From: Paraclostridium hominis
GTDB lineage: Bacteria > Bacillota > Clostridia > Peptostreptococcales > Peptostreptococcaceae
Direction: 5' to 3'
Assembly (NCBI RefSeq): GCF_014306135.1
Contig: NZ_JACRWD010000001.1
Location: 1,364,001-1,428,000 of the forward strand
Length of the DNA: 64,000 bases
Positions 25,638 through 34,384 of the stretch are shown in pieces. The number at the start of each line of letters is the position of its first letter. Position 1 is the first letter of the stretch. The notes beneath the pieces are model-generated. The model worked only from the letters and a program-made list of their open reading frames with translations, searched no databases and was not told the DNA's origin. The translations under genes were made by a program, and so were the position numbers.

Positions 25638-27365
25638 TTATAATTCATTTTCAATTATATTTGAAAATACTTCCACTATTTTAGGATCAAATTGCTTACC
25701 TGAACATGCTTTAATTTCTTTGATAGCTTTATACTTACTTATTCTTCTTTCATGTATCCTGTCATTTGTCATAGCATCAAATGAGTCTATAACAGAAACT
25801 ATTCGAGCAACTAATGGTATTTCTTCTCCTTTAAGTCCAAGTGGATACCCTCTTCCATCCCATCTTTCATGATGAGTTAATATATCCCTTGCGATATAGC
25901 TTAATTCTGGAAGTAATAATGCTAATCTATAACCTTTTTCAGCATGAGTTTTCATAATTTCATACTCATCATTTGTTAGTTTTTCAGGTTTTAATAATAT
26001 ATGTTCTGGTATACCAATTTTTCCTATATCATGAAGCTCTCCAACCAAAGCTAATTTCTCCAAGATTTCATCGTTTAATCCTAAGGCCTTTCCTACCTTT
26101 ACAGAATACTTAGCAACCCTTTTTGTATGTTCTTGTGTTTCTAGATTCTTTTCTTCTAAACTTTCTCTTAAAGTATTTAATATAGATACTCTAACACTTT
26201 TGTTATCTAATATTTTTTGTCTATATACTTTATCTTCAGCTTCTCTTAATGCATCATCTAAATTTGTATGTTCATTAATCATAGAATGTCCTTGTGATAT
26301 GCTTAATTTAAAATTATCATAAATTTTTTTATCACAAAGGTTATTTACTTTCTCTATAAATTCTATACAATCTTTTTCTGTTGAATTTGGAATAAGTGTT
26401 ATAAATTCATCTCCACCCCACCTAAATACCAATCCATTGTCACCACATACTTCTTTAAGTACGCTAGACATTTCTTTTAAAAGCCTATCTCCATCTAAGT
26501 GACCTAATGTATCGTTAACTATTTTAAGCCCATTAACATCCCCTATTACAACTCCTATAGGAAATTTTTTATTTTCTATAAACTCACTTACTTTTTCATC
26601 AAAATATGCTCTATTATATAAATTTGTTAATCTATCTGTATAACTTAAATATCTAAGTTTTTTTTCTAATTTTTTTTGTTCTGTTATATCTCTTGCAACT
26701 CCAATTAATCCTAATACATTACCATCTTCTCCTATTATAGGTGTTTTTACACTGTTTATAGTGCAAAACTCATCTTTTCCCGGTATAAGGAATTCTTCTT
26801 CTGAATATAATGTTTCTTTTGTTTTTAAAACTATATCATCATGCTCTTTACATGCTCTAGTAAAGTTGCTATCTATCGAAAATTCTAAATCTGTTTTACC
26901 TATTATATCTTTAACCCCTATTTTTTCGTAAAATTTTTTAAATTCTTTGTTTATACTAACATATCTAAGTTTATCATCTTTATAAAAAATCAATTCAGGT
27001 ATATTATCTATTACACTTTTTAACATATTTACTTGTTGATTATTAGATTTTAAAGAAACATCAGTTATATCTATTAATATTGCTACTTCATTCTTTGATT
27101 TATCATCACAAAAAAGAATTAATGGTTTATATATTTTATCTTTTATTTCATATGTAAAAGATGAATTAAATTTAGGCATAATCATCATTTTATATAAACT
27201 TTTTAATTCTTTGCTTTCACTTTTTTCTAAATTAGAATTTATATCATCTATATTTATATCAAATTTTTTTTGTAAACTATCATTTATAAAAATAATTTGA
27301 TTTTTTTTATTTCTTATCCAAAGTGGGATATCTATGCTTTGTAATATATTTAGTATAAATTCCAT
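25638..27365 (-). CDS. PAS-GGDEF-HD-GYP cyclic di-GMP signalling protein
   Basis: The 575-residue soluble protein combines PAS-like sensor regions (about 1-225, with LDFSIDSNF-type PAS features), a GGDEF diguanylate cyclase domain with intact RWGGDEF, and a C-terminal HD-GYP phosphodiesterase with HDIGKIGIP and HHERWDGRGYP. Both catalytic motifs look complete, so it could make and degrade cyclic di-GMP; one activity often dominates in such fusions. No membrane segment was seen. The start at 27365 lies behind AAGGAGG; an upstream in-frame ATG is unsupported. It appears monocistronic. Confidence 0.92.
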   Translation of the reverse strand: MEFILNILQSIDIPLWIRNKKNQIIFINDSLQKKFDINIDDINSNLEKSESKELKSLYKMMIMPKFNSSFTYEIKDKIYKPLILFCDDKSKNEVAILIDITDVSLKSNNQQVNMLKSVIDNIPELIFYKDDKLRYVSINKEFKKFYEKIGVKDIIGKTDLEFSIDSNFTRACKEHDDIVLKTKETLYSEEEFLIPGKDEFCTINSVKTPIIGEDGNVLGLIGVARDITEQKKLEKKLRYLSYTDRLTNLYNRAYFDEKVSEFIENKKFPIGVVIGDVNGLKIVNDTLGHLDGDRLLKEMSSVLKEVCGDNGLVFRWGGDEFITLIPNSTEKDCIEFIEKVNNLCDKKIYDNFKLSISQGHSMINEHTNLDDALREAEDKVYRQKILDNKSVRVSILNTLRESLEEKNLETQEHTKRVAKYSVKVGKALGLNDEILEKLALVGELHDIGKIGIPEHILLKPEKLTNDEYEIMKTHAEKGYRLALLLPELSYIARDILTHHERWDGRGYPLGLKGEEIPLVARIVSVIDSFDAMTNDRIHERRISKYKAIKEIKACSGKQFDPKIVEVFSNIIENEL

Positions 27366-27488
27366 AGTTGTACCTCCTTGTTGCTTTTTATTCAAACAAC
27401 TTTGTTTAATTATTCAGTATACTATATTATAATAGTTTACTTTTTCATCATAAAGTATTTATTTCAAAATATATATAATTTTTAAAAC

Positions 27489-27520
27489 AAAAAATCTATA
27501 GAAATTTCTATAGATTTTTT
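27489..27520. terminator. Palindromic terminator
   Basis: A perfect 32-bp palindrome (AAAAAATCTATAGAAA and its inverse) follows the UPF0145/micropeptide pair. Confidence 0.75.
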
Positions 27521-27561
27521 ATTTTAAAAATTATCATACTTATCTAGATATTATTTTTATT

Positions 27562-27672
27562 TTATCGTTTTCTTTCTTTAATTTTTAGAATAAGAAATAT
27601 TACAATACCTATAAATATAACTGCATAAATGTAAATTACTAACATTCCTATATTATATAAAAAATTACTCAT
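27562..27672 (-). CDS. 36-residue membrane micropeptide coupled to UPF0145
   Basis: The ATG at 27672 overlaps the stop codon of the UPF0145 gene (AATGAGTAA), and the frame ends at TAA 27562-27564. The product is a single membrane helix (MLVIYIYAVIFIGIVIFLIL) followed by a basic end KIKERKR, the layout of a small membrane-anchored regulator. It has no ribosome site of its own, so translation should be coupled to the upstream gene. No family was recognised. Conservation of the overlap in relatives would confirm it. Confidence 0.55.
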   Translation of the reverse strand: MSNFLYNIGMLVIYIYAVIFIGIVIFLILKIKERKR

Positions 27673-27988
27673 TGTCTTCTATAATTACTGCAGTTCCATA
27701 CGCTAGCATTTCAGCTGCTCCTTGCATAACTGCAGCTGAAGTTAATCTAAACCCTATTATAGCATTGGCTCCTTTATTTTTAGCTTCTTCTACCATTCTT
27801 TCTATAGATATTTTTCTAGCTTCTTCTAGCATTTCATCATATCCTGTTAGTTCTCCTCCAACTAATTGTTTAAAACTAGCCCCTATATCTTTCCCTATAT
27901 GTTTTGCTCTTACAGTACTTCCTTTTACTAAACCAATAACCTCCGTTATCTTCTTTCCTGGAATATTTTCAGTAGTCAATACTAACAT
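27665..27988 (-). CDS. UPF0145 (YbjQ/DUF74) family protein
   Basis: This 107-residue protein matches the YbjQ family: TTENIPGKKITEVIGLVKGS near the start, EEAKNKGANAIIGFRLTSA and an end AYGTAVII. The family forms pentameric rings and has no assigned activity, though some members bind heavy metal or occur with membrane partners. AGGAGG precedes the ATG. The 36-residue membrane peptide gene overlaps its stop codon, suggesting the two work together. Confidence 0.92.
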   Translation of the reverse strand: MLVLTTENIPGKKITEVIGLVKGSTVRAKHIGKDIGASFKQLVGGELTGYDEMLEEARKISIERMVEEAKNKGANAIIGFRLTSAAVMQGAAEMLAYGTAVIIEDNE

Positions 27989-28073
27989 TTAATTCCTCCT
28001 AATTAATAGTTATATTTATATTAATTCTATCACAATTAAACATATTTAAAGGTTACATAAGTTTACAATTAAA

Positions 28074-28238
28074 TCATAATAATAAACTATTTAGCTTATC
28101 ATAAAAGCTAAATCCACTATTAATCTCCATAGTCCCAAGTCCTAAAAATGTGGCTATGCGTGAAATTATAGCAAATATAGTTAAATATAAAATCCTCAAA
28201 ATAAGATATTTATTAAATTTAGAAAAATCTAATATCAA
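28074..28238 (-). pseudogene. 54-codon membrane-protein frame, possible gene remnant
   Basis: A minus-strand frame with coding-like content, including YLTIFAIISRIATFLGLGTM, runs from a TTG at 28238 to TGA 28074. It has no convincing ribosome site or ATG. Its base composition is richer in G and C than the flanks. It may be the 3' remnant of a larger membrane protein gene or a true small gene with an unusual start. It occupies most of the 27989-28329 gap. Confidence 0.3.
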
Positions 28239-28290
28239 ATTTTTTTAAAATCTCAATAAAAGTTAAACTTCATAAAATTTATAACAATTA

Positions 28291-28321
28291 AAAAAGAGTT
28301 ATCTAAAAAATAACTCTTTTT
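28291..28321. terminator. Terminator of the AbgT gene
   Basis: AAAAAGAGTTAT and its exact inverse flank a 7-nt loop just downstream of the AbgT-family gene. Confidence 0.8.
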
Positions 28322-28329
28322 ATATTAAC

Positions 28330-29901
28330 CTAAAATCCTATCGGTATTCCAGTAACCATCCAAACTATAAATAGTATAGTCCAAGCTATTAAGAATGTCA
28401 TAGAGTATGGTAACATAAGTGATATTACAGTTCCTATTCCAGTATCTTTCTTGTAAGCTTGCATAAATACTATAACCATTGCAAAGTAACTCATAAGAGG
28501 TGAAATTATATTTGTTGAACTATCTGCTATTCTATATGCCGCTTGAACAACATCTGAACTTATTCCTAATTTTAAAAACATAGGTATAAATACTGGTGCC
28601 ATTATAGCCCATTTAGCTGATGCAGATCCCATAAATAAATTTATAAATCCTGTTATAAATACAAATCCTACTAATAATGGTATTGCACCTATATTTATTG
28701 ATTGTAAGAATTCAGCCCCTCTTACCGCTATTATTGTACCTAAATTTGTATACTCAAAATATTTTATAAATTGTGATGCAACAAATGCTAAACATAAATA
28801 TCCACCCATAGAACTCATTGCTTTACTCATATGAGCTGCTATTTCTTTTTCACTTTTTACAGTTTTAGCTATTTTTCCATAAACTACAGATGGTACAAAA
28901 AATAGTATAGCTATTATCGGTATAAGACCATTCATCAAAGTAGAGTGGTCTACTATAGAATTTAAGAAGTTTGGTTTTTCTAAATTTCTTAAAAATGAAT
29001 TTGGCATAGCTACAAGTATTATTAATCCTACTACCATAAATAATAAAGTTAAGTTTGCAGCTTTCATAGCCTTAGCTTCTTCAGGTTTTATAGTTTGTAA
29101 ATCATTAGCTCTTGACATTCCATCTGAAAATTTAGCATCTTTACTATTATATTTTCCAAGTTTAGGCTCTATAATTTTAGTAGTTATCAAAGTTCCTAAT
29201 ATAGTAATTAAAAATGTTGATACAAACATAAAAAAATAATTTGCAGTAGCACTTATATTTACTGTTGGGTCTATTATATGAGCTGCTTCATTTGTTATTC
29301 CTGCAAGCATAGGATCAACAGTTCCTATAAGTAAGTTTGCACTAAATCCTCCAGAAACCCCTGCAAAAGCTGCAGCTATACCAGCTAAAGGATGTCTTCC
29401 ATAAGCCATAAAAACTAAAGCACCAAGAGGAATTAATATAACATAGCCTGCATCAGACGCCACATTTGACATTATTCCAAGGAATACAACCGTTGGAACT
29501 ATCAGCTTTGCTGGTGTTATACTTACAATTTTTTTAAGAAGTGTCCCTATGTATCCTGAACTTTCTGCAATCCCAATTCCTAACATACCTACTAACACTA
29601 CGCCTAAAGGAGCAAATGATGTAAAGTTAGTTACTGCATTTTCTAACATATATTTAAACCCAGCTCCATTTAATAAACTAATCGCTTTTATAGTTTGTTC
29701 TTCAACTTTCATTGTTTCTCTATTTATAAGTTCTGCTGTTACACTTAAATCCATCTTTTCTGCTATTGCAGATATAATTGCTATTGCCACACAAAGCATT
29801 GCAAATAATGTAACTGGGTGTGGCAACTTATTTCCTATATATTCTACTGAGTCTAGACATTTCATCAAAAGACTCCTTTTTTTAACTTCTGCTTTTCCCA
29901 T
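28330..29901 (-). CDS. AbgT-family transporter
   Basis: The 523-residue, 11-13 helix protein belongs to the AbgT family (p-aminobenzoyl-glutamate and related compounds, some acting as drug exporters). Signatures include NKLPHPVTLFA, SNVASDAGYVILIPLGALVF, GFSANLLIGTVDPMLAGIT and GSASAKWAIMAPVFIPMF. No aminoacyl-aminobenzoate hydrolase gene is next to it, so folate-breakdown uptake is not supported by context. A dipeptide or other organic-acid substrate is equally possible. It is monocistronic with an AGGGGG site. Confidence 0.9.
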   Translation of the reverse strand: MGKAEVKKRSLLMKCLDSVEYIGNKLPHPVTLFAMLCVAIAIISAIAEKMDLSVTAELINRETMKVEEQTIKAISLLNGAGFKYMLENAVTNFTSFAPLGVVLVGMLGIGIAESSGYIGTLLKKIVSITPAKLIVPTVVFLGIMSNVASDAGYVILIPLGALVFMAYGRHPLAGIAAAFAGVSGGFSANLLIGTVDPMLAGITNEAAHIIDPTVNISATANYFFMFVSTFLITILGTLITTKIIEPKLGKYNSKDAKFSDGMSRANDLQTIKPEEAKAMKAANLTLLFMVVGLIILVAMPNSFLRNLEKPNFLNSIVDHSTLMNGLIPIIAILFFVPSVVYGKIAKTVKSEKEIAAHMSKAMSSMGGYLCLAFVASQFIKYFEYTNLGTIIAVRGAEFLQSINIGAIPLLVGFVFITGFINLFMGSASAKWAIMAPVFIPMFLKLGISSDVVQAAYRIADSSTNIISPLMSYFAMVIVFMQAYKKDTGIGTVISLMLPYSMTFLIAWTILFIVWMVTGIPIGF

Positions 29902-30060
29902 AAAACATCCCCCTTTTTTCTATTTGCTATAATGGTAGCACATTAATTCTATCAACTACAACAAATATTTTTAAATTTTCAATTTATTTTTAAAATTCCG
30001 TTTTTTAATTTATAAAATACTTCAATTTCATTTTTCTTTTCTTATGCATTATTTAAATAA

Positions 30061-30100
30061 AATAAAAAAACTACCTTAAATTTAAGGTAGTTTTTTTATT
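30061..30100. terminator. Perfect 40-bp palindromic terminator
   Basis: AATAAAAAAACTACCTTAAA and its exact inverse end the Mrp gene. Confidence 0.85.
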
Positions 30101-30114
30101 TTATTTAAATAAGT

Positions 30115-30930
30115 TTATTTTATTTTTTCAACTATAGAATTTAAAACTCCATCTAATTCTGAGCTTATATTGTCAACTCCATTATGAGTTATATTAACTA
30201 TTTCCTTTGTCATAGGAAGTTCTCCTAAAAGATCTAAGTTCATTTCTTTTAAGAATTTTTCAGTTTCTTCCCCATCAAATAAATGTATCTTTTTATTACA
30301 ATCTGGGCATTGAATATAACTCATATTTTCAACTACACCTAATACTTTAACATCAAGCATTTTAGCCATGTTTACAGCTTTTGCAACTATCATAGATATC
30401 ATATCTTGTGGAACTGACACCATAACAACACCATTTATAGGTATATTTTGCATAACTGTTAAAGGAACATCTCCTGTTCCTGGAGGCATATCTATTAGTA
30501 AATAATCTAATTCTTCCCACATTACATCTTTATAAAATTGTTTAACAGTATTGCTTATTATAGGGCCTTTCCATACTATGGCCTGATTTTCATCTCCTAC
30601 CATAAAGTTTATAGACATTGTTTTTATATTATCTTTAGTTATTATAGGATATATATCTTTTCCGTTTGGAGAGGTTGCTCTTTCATTTTGAACTCCCATA
30701 AGTCTTGGTATGCTTGGTCCAGTTATATCTGCATCTAGTATACCTACTTTATAGCCCATTTTATTTAACTTTTTAGCTATAAGTGCCGTTACAGTAGATT
30801 TTCCAACTCCACCTTTACCACTCATTACACCTATAATTTTTTTTATTTTATTATTAGGATTATTTTCTATATTGCATGTTTCTTGTTTATTGCAATTTCC
30901 TTTTGAAGGACATGAATTACAGCTTCCCAT
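30115..30930 (-). CDS. mrp: Mrp/NBP35-type Fe-S carrier ATPase
   Basis: The 271-residue protein is a deviant-Walker P-loop ATPase that binds and delivers Fe-S clusters. It has an N-terminal Cys-rich segment (CNSCPSKGNCNKQETC), the P-loop GVMSGKGGVGKST, LLIDMPPGTGDVPLT, and the Mrp-type CPDC motif in IQCPDCNKKIHLF. The N-terminal cysteine cluster is typical of the NBP35-like branch. The start at 30930 lies 9 nt after GTGAGG; an ATG seven codons upstream is less well placed. It stands alone, so the client proteins are unknown. Confidence 0.93.
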   Translation of the reverse strand: MGSCNSCPSKGNCNKQETCNIENNPNNKIKKIIGVMSGKGGVGKSTVTALIAKKLNKMGYKVGILDADITGPSIPRLMGVQNERATSPNGKDIYPIITKDNIKTMSINFMVGDENQAIVWKGPIISNTVKQFYKDVMWEELDYLLIDMPPGTGDVPLTVMQNIPINGVVMVSVPQDMISMIVAKAVNMAKMLDVKVLGVVENMSYIQCPDCNKKIHLFDGEETEKFLKEMNLDLLGELPMTKEIVNITHNGVDNISSELDGVLNSIVEKIK

Positions 30931-31100
30931 TGTTATAACCTCACTTTTCATTTGTTTACTTTTTTCATTATTATCTAAATATGTATAAAATAATTTTTAT
31001 ATAGTTACTTTTTTCATTTTATATATACCCAATAATTAAAATTTAAAACATATAAAATTAATTTTTTTAGTTTTATATTATATAAATTTTAAAATACTTT

Positions 31101-31871
31101 TTAATTATTTATTATATCAACAATAAATTTATAAAAAGTATTAATAGATTTACTATAAGATATACTTTTATCACTTATCCAATCATCATGTCTTATAGAA
31201 TTTTGATTTGCACTTCCAGGTTGAAATACATTTGCTATACACCCAACTCTTACCTTATTTTCACTAGATATACTCCAATTGTATTTATACTTATCTTCAA
31301 TACTACTTATGTAACAATTTACTTCATCTAATAAATCTTTATAAACAATTTCAGCTCCTTCTAGTAGCAAATCTTCTAAAGTTCCTTTTTGGTCATTGTT
31401 TGGAAAAAAATAATTATATAAACTTATATCTTCTCCCTTTATATTAATATTTCCTTTTATAAAATCACTCTTTTTTATAATCATATCATTCATATTTATT
31501 TTAAATTTTTCTTCAAAGCTTTGCTTTGCAAGATTTTGGTCTGCATCAAAAATTGCACATATACTTTTTATCTGACCAAGTTCAGATTTATTCATATTGC
31601 TAATGTATAAATCTATTTCCTTTATAAGCCTACTTTCTCCATTTGCACAAATAATTACTACTATAATATTTTTATTTTTAAAATATGTTGGTATAAGTAT
31701 ATATCTATCTAATCTATCTTTTACAAAAGGATATGTTCTAGATATTTTTCTTTTCCATATATCAGGTAACTTATCAATACTCTTTATTTCTTTAAAATTA
31801 TTAATATCTAATATCTTAGCTATACAATTAGCATCATGTACTCCTTCAACGAAAAATAATATATTCTTCAT
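31101..31871 (-). CDS. TOPRIM-like (DUF3226-type) partner of AAA ATPase
   Basis: The 256-residue protein begins with ILFFVEGVHDANCIAKIL, matching the TOPRIM start with its catalytic Glu, and has IKSICAIFDADQNLA further on, matching the DxD metal motif. A middle part contains FPNNDQKGTLEDLLL, as in DUF3226/OLD-type TOPRIM proteins. This predicts a metal-dependent nuclease or toxin effector. Its ATG overlaps the ATPase stop codon by one base, so the two proteins are almost certainly made in fixed ratio. The architecture resembles PARIS (AriA ATPase + AriB TOPRIM) and OLD-family systems. A defence role is inferred. Confidence 0.75.
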   Translation of the reverse strand: MKNILFFVEGVHDANCIAKILDINNFKEIKSIDKLPDIWKRKISRTYPFVKDRLDRYILIPTYFKNKNIIVVIICANGESRLIKEIDLYISNMNKSELGQIKSICAIFDADQNLAKQSFEEKFKINMNDMIIKKSDFIKGNINIKGEDISLYNYFFPNNDQKGTLEDLLLEGAEIVYKDLLDEVNCYISSIEDKYKYNWSISSENKVRVGCIANVFQPGSANQNSIRHDDWISDKSISYSKSINTFYKFIVDIINN

Positions 31872-32908
31872 TACCTCACATCCTGCCCTAGAATAGTTCT
31901 TATATCTTTTAACTTACTACCTGAAAATCTAGTTGTGTATATATTATCATTAATAGATTCTATTCTAAAACATGTTAAATCATCTAGTTTATTACCTATA
32001 CCTTCAATCATTGCATCTATTACTTCTAAACTATGAGTAGTTGAAATCAATTGAACTTTATATTCTATACAAGCCTTTACAAACCATCTAAAAACCTCAC
32101 TTACCATATCTTTGTAAATAGCTGTTTCTATTTCATCTATTAATAAAATTCCATCTTTAGCACTAACTATTGCTGAAGCTAGTGTTATTACTTTTTTTAC
32201 ACCATCTCCAAAACTAGATAAAGGTATTAATTTATATTTTTTATGATTTATATAAATAGATGAATTATTCATATATCTATTAGGCAAAACCTCAAAACTT
32301 AAAATATTTTCATCAAACATTTGAAGTAATTTGATTAATTTATCTTTGTCTCCATCTTTTATAACTTCTATTGTATTATTTAACACATTTTCTCTAAAGT
32401 GATCATATGGAGTTACATATACTATTTTTATAAGATAATAACTTCCACTAGATCTTAGTTGCTTATTTTCTTGAATATATATTTCTTTATTTATTAGCTC
32501 TTCATCATTTTGCTTTAACCTAACGATACCTTCAAATACTTTACAGTCAAAATTTGCATCATTTTCATTAAAGTCTATAATATCACTTAAATTACCTTTT
32601 ATCTCCAATTCATTTTCGCATTTATTTATAATTGAATTTATATGTATACCTTTATTTTCATCTTGGTTTTTAGGAAACATCTCTAAAAAAAGTTCAAATT
32701 TTGATGTGTTATTACTATCTCTTTTCGATGCATTAACAAGCATATGCCTTATACTATCTGGATTTTCTAAAAGAGATATAGCTTCTAAAAGAGAAGTTTT
32801 CCCACTATTATTATCTCCTACTATTATATTTATAGTTGATAAATCATTAAGTTCTAGGTTTTTAACTCCTCTAAAGTTTCTTATATTTAAATAACTTAAA
32901 TAATTCAT
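31871..32908 (-). CDS. AAA_15/OLD-type ABC ATPase (putative defence sensor)
   Basis: The 345-residue ATPase has the SMC/Rad50-like features of AAA_15 proteins: the start LNIRNFRGVKNLEL, Walker A GDNNSGKTSL (31-40), the signature SFGDGVKKVITLASA, Walker B GILLIDEIETAI and the H-loop STTHSLEVIDA. The middle insert (about 60-215) is short and lacks a long coiled coil. It is the first gene of a two-gene unit with a TOPRIM-like protein. In PARIS and similar systems the ATPase senses phage products and releases the nuclease. That role here is by analogy. Confidence 0.85.
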   Translation of the reverse strand: MNYLSYLNIRNFRGVKNLELNDLSTINIIVGDNNSGKTSLLEAISLLENPDSIRHMLVNASKRDSNNTSKFELFLEMFPKNQDENKGIHINSIINKCENELEIKGNLSDIIDFNENDANFDCKVFEGIVRLKQNDEELINKEIYIQENKQLRSSGSYYLIKIVYVTPYDHFRENVLNNTIEVIKDGDKDKLIKLLQMFDENILSFEVLPNRYMNNSSIYINHKKYKLIPLSSFGDGVKKVITLASAIVSAKDGILLIDEIETAIYKDMVSEVFRWFVKACIEYKVQLISTTHSLEVIDAMIEGIGNKLDDLTCFRIESINDNIYTTRFSGSKLKDIRTILGQDVR

Positions 32909-33028
32909 ATTATCACTTCTCTCTTTATATAATCTAATAAATTATATAAATTAAAGATTATTAATATAACTTTATATTTTGTTAATTAAACATTTTATGT
33001 TTTATAATATAAAAAATTTTTAAATAAA

Positions 33029-33061
33029 AAAATCTTGAAAGCTATAAGCTTTCAAGATTTT
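33029..33061. terminator. Terminator of the mutS-mutL-miaA-hfq operon
   Basis: AAAATCTTGAAAGCT and its exact inverse flank a 3-nt loop 23 nt after the hfq stop codon. Confidence 0.85.
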
Positions 33062-33083
33062 CAATTTAAATATATCTTATTAA

Positions 33084-33362
33084 TTATTTATTTTCGTTGT
33101 AATTTTTGTTGTATCCTTGATTATTGTTATTATTGTTATTATTAAAATTCATAGGTTTTCCTGGTATTATAGTAGATACTGCATGCTTATATATAAGATT
33201 TTGTTGCTTATTTTCACCTTCTAATAATACTATATAGCTATCAAATCCCTTAACGTATCCCTTAACTTGAACTCCATTCATTAAAAAAATTGTTACAGGT
33301 ATTCTTTCTTTTCTTGCATTATTTAGGAATAAGTCCTGTAAATTTAAAACTGTACTTTTCAT
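33084..33362 (-). CDS. hfq: RNA chaperone Hfq
   Basis: The 92-residue protein forms hexameric rings that bind small RNAs and mRNAs. The Sm1 region (NLQDLFLNNARKERIPVTIF) and Sm2 motif (IYKHAVSTI) are intact, with the proximal-face Gln of NLQD. The C-terminal tail is a run of Asn with Gly, Tyr and Lys (PMNFNNNNNNNNQGYNKNY), a disordered extension seen in clostridial Hfq. The start at 33362 is preferred because GGAGGG lies before it and an upstream TTG overlaps that site. It lies 46 nt after miaA, as in other Clostridia. Confidence 0.96.
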   Translation of the reverse strand: MKSTVLNLQDLFLNNARKERIPVTIFLMNGVQVKGYVKGFDSYIVLLEGENKQQNLIYKHAVSTIIPGKPMNFNNNNNNNNQGYNKNYNENK

Positions 33363-33426
33363 TAGTTTAATACCCTCCAAAATGATTTATCATATTTAAT
33401 TTATTTTATATATATTATATTCTATA

Positions 33427-34368
33427 TTACACAAGATTTACCTTTTTTTCAATATAAGTAATTACATCATTTAAAAGTATTTTTTCATCCTTATATTCAT
33501 CTAAGTCAAACCACATTGCATCTTTATATCTTCTAAACCATGTCAATTGTCTTTTAGCATATCTTCTTGAATCGCGTTTTATAATTTCTATAGCTTCATC
33601 ATAGCTATACTCGCCATCTAAATATTTTATTATTTCTTTATATCCTATACCTTGCATAGATATTAAATCTTTTGTATATCCCATAGATATTAATTTTTTA
33701 ACTTCATCTTCCAAACCTTCTTTAATCATTAAATCAACACGCATATCTATTCTTTTATACAAATGACTTCTATCTCTATTTAATACTATTATTATAGGTT
33801 CATATTTTTCATTTAGTTTAAGATCATTACTAAAATCACTCATTTTTTTCCCGCTTAAACAAACTTCAAGTGCTCTTATAACTCTTTTAGTATTATTTTT
33901 ATGAATTCTATTTGCTGCCTCTTCGTCTAATTCTTTTAACTTATTATGCATATAATCTATACCTTTTTCTTCAAGTTCTAATCTTAAAGATTCCCTTAGT
34001 TTATTATCTGCATCAGATTTTGCAAAATCCATATTATATATAAGTGAATTTAAATAAAGTCCTGTACCCCCAGTTACTAAAGGAATTTTATTATTTTTTA
34101 CTATTTCATCTATATAATTATTAGCCATTTTTTGAAACTCTGAAACAGAAAAACTAAAATCAGGATTAACTTCATCTATTAAATAATGTTTAATTCCTTG
34201 CATCTCATTAGTCGTTACCTTGGCACTTCCTATATCCATATATTTATATATTTGCATAGAATCAGCTGATATAATATCCATATTAAGTTTCTTTGCTAGT
34301 TGTATTGATAAGTTCGTCTTACCAACTGCTGTTGGCCCTGTTAGTATAACTAAAGGTATTTTCTTCAT
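33427..34368 (-). CDS. miaA: tRNA dimethylallyltransferase MiaA
   Basis: This 313-residue enzyme adds a dimethylallyl group to A37 of tRNAs that read UNN codons. It has the P-loop GPTAVGKT (11-18), DSMQIYKYMDIGSAK, TGGTGLYLNSLIYN and the C-terminal KRDSRRYAKRQLTWFRR motif. The product is the substrate for MiaB, whose gene lies elsewhere in the window. It follows mutL by 16 nt. Confidence 0.97.
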   Translation of the reverse strand: MKKIPLVILTGPTAVGKTNLSIQLAKKLNMDIISADSMQIYKYMDIGSAKVTTNEMQGIKHYLIDEVNPDFSFSVSEFQKMANNYIDEIVKNNKIPLVTGGTGLYLNSLIYNMDFAKSDADNKLRESLRLELEEKGIDYMHNKLKELDEEAANRIHKNNTKRVIRALEVCLSGKKMSDFSNDLKLNEKYEPIIIVLNRDRSHLYKRIDMRVDLMIKEGLEDEVKKLISMGYTKDLISMQGIGYKEIIKYLDGEYSYDEAIEIIKRDSRRYAKRQLTWFRRYKDAMWFDLDEYKDEKILLNDVITYIEKKVNLV

Positions 34369-34384
34369 GCTCTCCCCTTCTTTC

